9,409 nt of DNA from Spirosomataceae bacterium. Its GTDB lineage: Bacteria > Bacteroidota > Bacteroidia > Cytophagales > Spirosomataceae. The position numbers and the translations under genes are program-made. Within the stretch, counting starts at the first letter, position 1. Every line of letters begins with the position of its first letter. Below, in pieces: positions 5,791-9,409 of this stretch. Under the pieces are notes generated by a model that made no database searches, was not told the DNA's origin, and saw only the letters and a program-made list of their open reading frames with translations. The stretch lies in contig JALOLW010000127.1 of the NCBI GenBank assembly GCA_025455795.1, positions 1 to 9,409 on the forward strand, read 5' to 3'.

Positions 5791-7872
5791 TTATCGAATC
5801 CCAATTTTGAGGCCGCCAAACCAAAACCTGCCTTGCGCGGGTTCAAAGAAACGATTGGCGGCGGCGTTGATTTGAATATTTTGAAAATACACCGCTTCCA
5901 ACAAATTATTCACACCTACAAACGGCTCAACCAAAATCCCCCGCTTCCTTTCATACTGCCTACTGCCTGCCGCATACTGCTTACTGTCAAAACTCCATCC
6001 CACCCGAAGGTTCAGTAGGTTGTAGCCATCGGCTTTGACAGCGTTGGCATCATCGGCCCAAAACTCCGACGCATGACGCAGTTGGACGATGCCAAAAAGT
6101 CCTTTGGGCGTAAAGTAGCGCAACTCTGCCTGTGCCGCGTGTTTGGGAATGCCAGGCAAGGTTTTTCCGTCAAAAGTGCCTGCGGTGGTTTGATAGGTAC
6201 GGTATTTGAAATCGGAAAAAGTATAATTGGTAAAAAGCGATAACCCCTTGCCTAACAGCACGTTAAAGGAGGTTTCGATGCCTTGTCGTTGCGAACTGCC
6301 CGCGTTTCTGAAAAACACCCGCCCCGCTTGGCCTTGCACCTGATACGGTACGAGTTCATTGCTGACATTGACGTTGAACAAGGCCACATCAAAACGAATT
6401 TTGCGATTTAAGAACAACTTCATGCCTATCTCGGCGTTGAGTGCCGCTTGGGGATTAAGATTGGGATTGAAGCCGCCCGTGCCGTCGGGATTGTTGGAAA
6501 GTTCACTCAACGTGGGCGTTTCAAAACTCGTCCCGACGTTGGTGTACAGATTGAGCGCGGTAGAAGCCTCCCACGAAAGCCCCACGGTGGGGTTGAGGCG
6601 GGCATAGCTGCGCGAACCAGATTGGTCACCGTCGGTTTTGAAAGCGTCTTTGGCTTCCATCCGAATCACGTCAGAGCGCAAACTCGTCAAAAAAGTCAAT
6701 TTTTTGTAAGTGAGTTCTTGGGTAATAAACGAAGCAATGTTGCGAAATGACTCCACTTGGTCAAACGTAAGCCGTCCGCGCGTTCCCGTGAGGTTGTCGA
6801 AGCGGCGGCGGGTGTCGGCTTGGTTTTCAAAATCAGTTCCGAGGCGGAAACGGTAACCAAACGCGCCAAAATTTTGCTCAAACTGATACTGCACACTCAC
6901 CCCCGAAAAAGTGCGGTTGATGGTGCCAGCGCCAGCAGCTTGAAACGCCAAAAAGTTTTCAAAGTCACGCTTCGTCCCAAACGCACGGGCATAAAACAGG
7001 CTTCTGCCCATTTTTTTCTCAAACGTAAGCCCCACGCGCCCTTGACTCACGGACTCACCCGCCAAAAACCGTAGGTTGTTCGGATGTACTTGTCGGCGAT
7101 TTTCGGTCACTTGGGCAGCAGTGAGTCCACCGGGGTCGTTGGCGGTGGGGCTGTTGCCGTAATTAACTAACAATGAGAGTCTTGTAAGTGAATCAAAGTC
7201 ATAATGCAGTTTCAGATTGACGATACTACTCTGCATTTGGCTACGGTTGCGGTAGCCTTCTGAGCGGTTGTGTGTGCCTACCAATACGTATTGAAACTTG
7301 CCCCTTTTCGCGCCTGATTTGAGCCGATAACTTTGCAATCCGTAAGAACCCGCTGTGACTTGGCCTTCGATGAGCGGCATTTCTTCGGCGTTTTCGGTTT
7401 GAAGGTTAATCACTCCCCCAGCGGCGTTGCCGTACATCCCCGACGACGGCCCGCGCAGCACTTCTACGCGCCGCATGGCTCCCACGTCGAGGTTGTCCAC
7501 GTCGGCTTGGCCGTCGGGGGTGGACTCGGGGATTCCGTCCACTACGAGCCTGATGCCCCGAATCCCGAAGGCCGCCCGCGCCCCAAAACCCCGAATAGAA
7601 ATCCGTAAATCTTGGGCAAAATTGTCGGGATTTTGCGAAAAAAGCCCCGCTACGCCGCCGAGCGATTCAAAAAGCGACAGTTGCGGCTGCCCCACTTGAA
7701 GCCGACTGCCATCCATGACGGTCAAAGACAGAGGAATCCGTTTTTCGTTGGCTACAAATCGTGTTGAAACCACTTGAACGGGGGCCAGAGAGAGGGTTTT
7801 GAGGGTGTCGGATTGCTGGGCAATAGCACCCAACGATAACAGGAAAAGAATACAAACGAAAAGATGTTTCAT
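5791..7872 (-). CDS. TonB-dependent outer membrane receptor (FecA-like)
   Basis: A 693-residue TonB-dependent receptor. Residues 1-18 are a signal peptide (MKHLF, hydrophobic core, AIA before QQ). A TonB-box-like segment APVQVVSTR lies near 30-38. The plug spans about 45-160, with LRISIRGFGAR at 89-99, VDGIPESTPDG at 111-121, VEVLRGPSSGMYGNAAGGVI at 136-155. The rest is a 22-strand type beta-barrel ending RFWFGGLKIGIR. There is no carboxypeptidase-like N-terminal extension, so it is not a SusC-type glycan porin; siderophore or another iron/metal complex is the likely substrate, but no ligand can be named. The start at 7872 is favoured because a consensus promoter ends a few bases upstream, which excludes the earlier ATG at 7908. 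Residues 629-640 are encoded by tandem heptanucleotides. It is probably co-transcribed with cinA. Confidence 0.95.
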   Translation of the reverse strand: MKHLFVCILFLLSLGAIAQQSDTLKTLSLAPVQVVSTRFVANEKRIPLSLTVMDGSRLQVGQPQLSLFESLGGVAGLFSQNPDNFAQDLRISIRGFGARAAFGIRGIRLVVDGIPESTPDGQADVDNLDVGAMRRVEVLRGPSSGMYGNAAGGVINLQTENAEEMPLIEGQVTAGSYGLQSYRLKSGAKRGKFQYVLVGTHNRSEGYRNRSQMQSSIVNLKLHYDFDSLTRLSLLVNYGNSPTANDPGGLTAAQVTENRRQVHPNNLRFLAGESVSQGRVGLTFEKKMGRSLFYARAFGTKRDFENFLAFQAAGAGTINRTFSGVSVQYQFEQNFGAFGYRFRLGTDFENQADTRRRFDNLTGTRGRLTFDQVESFRNIASFITQELTYKKLTFLTSLRSDVIRMEAKDAFKTDGDQSGSRSYARLNPTVGLSWEASTALNLYTNVGTSFETPTLSELSNNPDGTGGFNPNLNPQAALNAEIGMKLFLNRKIRFDVALFNVNVSNELVPYQVQGQAGRVFFRNAGSSQRQGIETSFNVLLGKGLSLFTNYTFSDFKYRTYQTTAGTFDGKTLPGIPKHAAQAELRYFTPKGLFGIVQLRHASEFWADDANAVKADGYNLLNLRVGWSFDSKQYAAGSRQYERKRGILVEPFVGVNNLLEAVYFQNIQINAAANRFFEPAQGRFWFGGLKIGIR
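5954..5988. repeat. Tandem heptanucleotide repeat inside the receptor gene
   Basis: Five contiguous 7-nt units read on the + strand TACTGCC, TACTGCC, TGCCGCA, TACTGCT, TACTGTC (minus-strand consensus GGCAGTA). They encode residues 629-640 (DSKQYAAGSRQY) just before the last strands of the barrel. One unit gained or lost shifts the frame; three units preserve it. Confidence 0.75.
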
Positions 7873-7878
7873 GGTTTG

Positions 7879-7909
7879 CAAAGGTATGAAAACTAAACAC
7901 CACAACAAA
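7879..7909 (-). promoter_or_regulatory. Consensus Bacteroidetes promoter of the receptor gene
   Basis: On the minus strand TTTG (7909-7906), a 19-nt spacer and TACCTTTG (7886-7879) match the Bacteroidetes -33 TTTG / -7 TAnnTTTG consensus exactly. Only six bases (CAAACC) separate the -7 element from the ATG at 7872, so the transcript should have a leader of only a few nucleotides or none. The -33 element lies within the T-tract of the rpoD terminator. It also fixes the receptor start at 7872. Confidence 0.75.
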
Positions 7910-7944
7910 AAAGCGGTACGCTCGTCTGAGCCTACCGCTTTTTT
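7907..7944. terminator. Bidirectional intrinsic terminator after rpoD
   Basis: AAAAAAGCGGTA at 7907-7918 pairs with TACCGCTTTTTT at 7933-7944. Inside, GCTC at 7920-7923 pairs with GAGC at 7928-7931 around GTCT, leaving one C-C mismatch. Each RNA strand has a U-tract after the stem, so it can act both ways, but only the minus strand has an obvious client: it follows the rpoD stop by about 20 nt and insulates pnp-rpoD from the receptor gene. Confidence 0.93.
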
Positions 7945-7963
7945 TGAATTATGCGCAAAAAAA

Positions 7964-8827
7964 TTACCCTAAGTACGTCTTCAACGCTTTGCTGCGCGAC
8001 GTGTGGCGCAGGCGACGAATCGCTTTTTCCTTGATTTGGCGCACGCGCTCACGGGTCAGGTTGAATTTTTCGCCAATTTCTTCGAGCGTCATCGGATGCT
8101 CACCGTTGAGACCAAAATACAACGCCACTACGTCCGACTCGCGCTGCGTGAGTGTCGAGAGCGCACGAGCTACTTCTTTGCGAAGCGAGTCGTTGATGAG
8201 CTCTTGGTCGGGCTTTTCTTCGGTGTCGTTTTCGAGTACGTCCAAAAGACTGTTTTCTTCACCCTGCACAAAGGGCGCGTCCATCGAAACGTGGCGGCCT
8301 GAGATTTTGAGCGTATCAACTACCTCATTGGCAGAGATTTCCAACACTTCGGCCAGTTCTTCGGGCGACGGCTCGCGCTCAAATTTTTGTTCGAGGTCCG
8401 AAAAAGTTTTGGAGATTTTGTTCAGAGACCCCACGCGGTTGAGCGGTAGGCGCACAATCCGCGATTGCTCGGCCAATGCCTGCAAAATAGATTGGCGAAT
8501 CCACCAAACGGCGTAAGAGATAAACTTAAAACCGCGCGTTTCGTCGAAGCGTTGGGCGGCTTTGATAAGACCTAAGTTCCCTTCGTTGATAAGGTCGCCC
8601 AACGAAAGTCCCTGATTTTGATACTGTTTGGCCACCGACACCACAAAGCGCAAGTTGGCTTTGGTGAGTCGTTCGAGTGCCTGTTGGTCTCCTTCGCGGA
8701 TGCGTTGGGCCAAGATTACTTCTTCATCTGGCGTAAGCAAGTCCACCTTACCAATCTCCTGTAAATATTTGTCCAGCGATTGGCTTTCGCGGTTGGTAAT
8801 CTGCTTACTGATTTTTAACTGTCTCAT
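7964..8827 (-). CDS. rpoD: Primary (housekeeping) sigma factor, RpoD/SigA
   Basis: The main sigma-70 factor, which directs RNA polymerase to housekeeping promoters. At 287 residues it is the short form typical of Bacteroidetes, without region 1.1 or the non-conserved insert. Region 1.2 is at about 15-45 (SLDKYLQEIGKVDLLTPDEE). Region 2 is at about 53-123, with the core-binding DLINEGNLGLIKA at 78-90 and the melting/-10 segment TRGFKFISYAVWWIRQSI at 97-114. Region 3 is at about 125-210 (RLPLNRVGSLNKISK). Region 4 is at about 218-275, with the helix-turn-helix TLEEIGEKFNLTRERVRQIK at 247-266. I chose the ATG at 8827 because it gives the conserved MRQLKISKQIT start; the open frame upstream runs through a tandem repeat and looks non-coding. 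It follows pnp by 217 nt on the same strand and ends at a strong terminator. Confidence 0.97.
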   Translation of the reverse strand: MRQLKISKQITNRESQSLDKYLQEIGKVDLLTPDEEVILAQRIREGDQQALERLTKANLRFVVSVAKQYQNQGLSLGDLINEGNLGLIKAAQRFDETRGFKFISYAVWWIRQSILQALAEQSRIVRLPLNRVGSLNKISKTFSDLEQKFEREPSPEELAEVLEISANEVVDTLKISGRHVSMDAPFVQGEENSLLDVLENDTEEKPDQELINDSLRKEVARALSTLTQRESDVVALYFGLNGEHPMTLEEIGEKFNLTRERVRQIKEKAIRRLRHTSRSKALKTYLG

Positions 8828-8845
8828 GTATGTTTTCTTCTTTGG

Positions 8846-8909
8846 ACGGTTCGTCGCTGCGATGGTTTGCCGTTGCGACGTTTCGCCGCTGCGACGGTTC
8901 GGCGTTGCG
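8846..8909. repeat. Four tandem 16-nt repeats in the rpoD leader
   Basis: Four contiguous 16-nt units on the + strand: ACGGTTCGTCGCTGCG (8846-8861), ATGGTTTGCCGTTGCG (8862-8877), ACGTTTCGCCGCTGCG (8878-8893), ACGGTTCGGCGTTGCG (8894-8909). The consensus is ACGGTTCGCCGYTGCG, with 1-4 differences per unit. The array is G+C-rich in an otherwise A/T-rich spacer, and ends 19 nt before the rpoD start codon. There are no spacers between units. A 16-nt period cannot keep one reading frame, which argues against a coding role. Confidence 0.8.
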
Positions 8910-8959
8910 AACGTCTTGTTGATACAACGAAAAAAGACAGGAAAAACGTTTCGCGGCAA

Positions 8960-8994
8960 CGAAATGTATTTCCTATCTGATTTCTAAGTTGAAA
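8960..8994 (-). promoter_or_regulatory. Candidate promoter of rpoD
   Basis: On the minus strand a T-run ending TTTC (8994-8991), a 22-nt spacer and TACATTTC (8968-8961) approximate the -33/-7 consensus with one mismatch each and a slightly long spacer. The leader would be about 125 nt and would contain the whole 16-nt repeat array. A 5-bp inverted repeat TTTCG/CGAAA (8949-8964) overlaps it. rpoD may also be read through from pnp, since no terminator is seen between them. Confidence 0.25.
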
Positions 8995-9044
8995 AAACTA
9001 AAATCTACTTTTCGTTATTTGAAAATTTATCCAGCGGTTTTGGC

Positions 9045-9409
9045 TTAGTCGCGGCGGCGGCGGTCGTCGCCACGGCGGTCACCTCCACCACCTCTGCGGT
9101 CGTCACGACGGTCGCCGCTGGGGCGGTCGCCACGGTCTTGGCGTGGGGGACGTTCTACGTAGCCTTCGGGCTTGGGTAGCAGCACTTTACGAGATAGGCG
9201 GTACTTTCCTGTTTTCTTGTCGTGTTCTACGAGTTGTACTTGTACTTCTTCGCCGAGTTGGAGTACACCGTCCATCGTTTCGAGGCGTTCCCAACTGATT
9301 TCGGAGATGTGGAGTAGGCCGTCTTTGCCCGGCAAAAACTCTACAAACGCCCCAAAAGGTTGGATAGACTTGACAATTCCCTTATAAACTTCGCCCACTT
9401 CGGCCAGGG
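9045..9409 (-). CDS. pnp: Polyribonucleotide nucleotidyltransferase, C-terminal part
   Basis: The last 120 residues of PNPase, the phosphorolytic 3'-5' exoribonuclease of mRNA decay. The frame is open to the right edge, so the catalytic and KH domains lie outside the window; the GTG codon at 9398 is internal, not a start. The visible S1 RNA-binding domain runs GEVYKGIVKSIQPFGAFVEF, LPGKDGLLHISEISWERLET and on to KYRLSRKVLL; the phrase LPGKDGLLHISEI is characteristic of the PNPase S1 domain rather than other S1 proteins. After it comes PKPEGYVERP and a disordered tail whose last 33 residues comprise 13 Arg, 9 Asp and 7 Gly. Such a tail may add RNA or protein contacts. The adjoining rpoD on the same strand agrees with a pnp-rpoD order seen in Bacteroidetes. 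PNPase identity is based on the S1 segment plus context. Confidence 0.88.
   Translation of the reverse strand, partial: LAEVGEVYKGIVKSIQPFGAFVEFLPGKDGLLHISEISWERLETMDGVLQLGEEVQVQLVEHDKKTGKYRLSRKVLLPKPEGYVERPPRQDRGDRPSGDRRDDRRGGGGDRRGDDRRRRD

Noticed and set aside
5791..7872. SusC-type glycan receptor
   Set aside because: There is no N-terminal carboxypeptidase-like domain, no SusD partner next to it, and the length is that of a FecA-like receptor.
7944..8516. + strand open frame (190 codons) opposite rpoD
   Set aside because: Ser/Arg-rich shadow of the sigma-factor gene; it begins inside the terminator.
8846..8909. CRISPR-like array
   Set aside because: The units are contiguous with no spacers and too short for CRISPR repeats.
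8828..8959. N-terminal extension of RpoD through the repeat array
   Set aside because: The extension crosses 16-nt repeats out of register with codons, and the conserved family start is at 8827.
9396..9398. GTG at 9398 as the start of a stand-alone S1 protein
   Set aside because: The frame continues upstream (LAE before it) to the window edge, and the sequence matches the C-terminal S1 domain of PNPase.

Overview
The window reads as chromosomal DNA of a member of the Bacteroidetes, most likely a Cytophagales (Runella/Spirosoma-like) bacterium. The evidence is a 287-residue primary sigma factor beginning MRQLKISKQIT and lacking region 1.1, placed just after pnp; a promoter exactly matching the Bacteroidetes -33/-7 consensus (TTTG, 19 nt, TAnnTTTG); start codons preceded by A/T-rich sequence rather than Shine-Dalgarno sites; and DUF4230, RDD and DUF2752 genes. 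The species assignment is inference.

Left part (1-1832): an unrecognised, mostly helical protein on the + strand, whose frame is open to the window edge and whose only visible start codon lies in a perfect hairpin. It converges on a 29-codon minus-strand gene for a lysine-flanked hydrophobic peptide, which has its own intrinsic terminator (1459-1494) and an upstream region rich in inverted repeats.

Middle (1833-4483): a minus-strand run RDD protein -> DUF2752 protein -> low-specificity threonine aldolase (ltaE). The first two are 1 nt apart, so they are almost certainly co-transcribed. A DUF4230 protein is divergent from the RDD gene across 56 bp.

Right part (4512-9409), all minus strand: pnp (C-terminal S1 domain and an Arg/Asp/Gly-rich tail only) -> rpoD, ended by a strong bidirectional terminator; then a TonB-dependent outer-membrane receptor -> cinA, 37 nt apart. 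The receptor's promoter overlaps the T-tract of the rpoD terminator and would give an almost leaderless mRNA. The rpoD leader carries four tandem 16-nt repeats, and the 3' end of the receptor gene carries five tandem heptanucleotides.

Most of the window is housekeeping: RNA turnover, transcription initiation, NAD(P)-metabolite repair, amino-acid metabolism and outer-membrane uptake. I found no complete mobile element, CRISPR array, RNA gene or defence system. The unusual material is in non-coding and repeat structure, the small peptide, and the unrecognised first protein.
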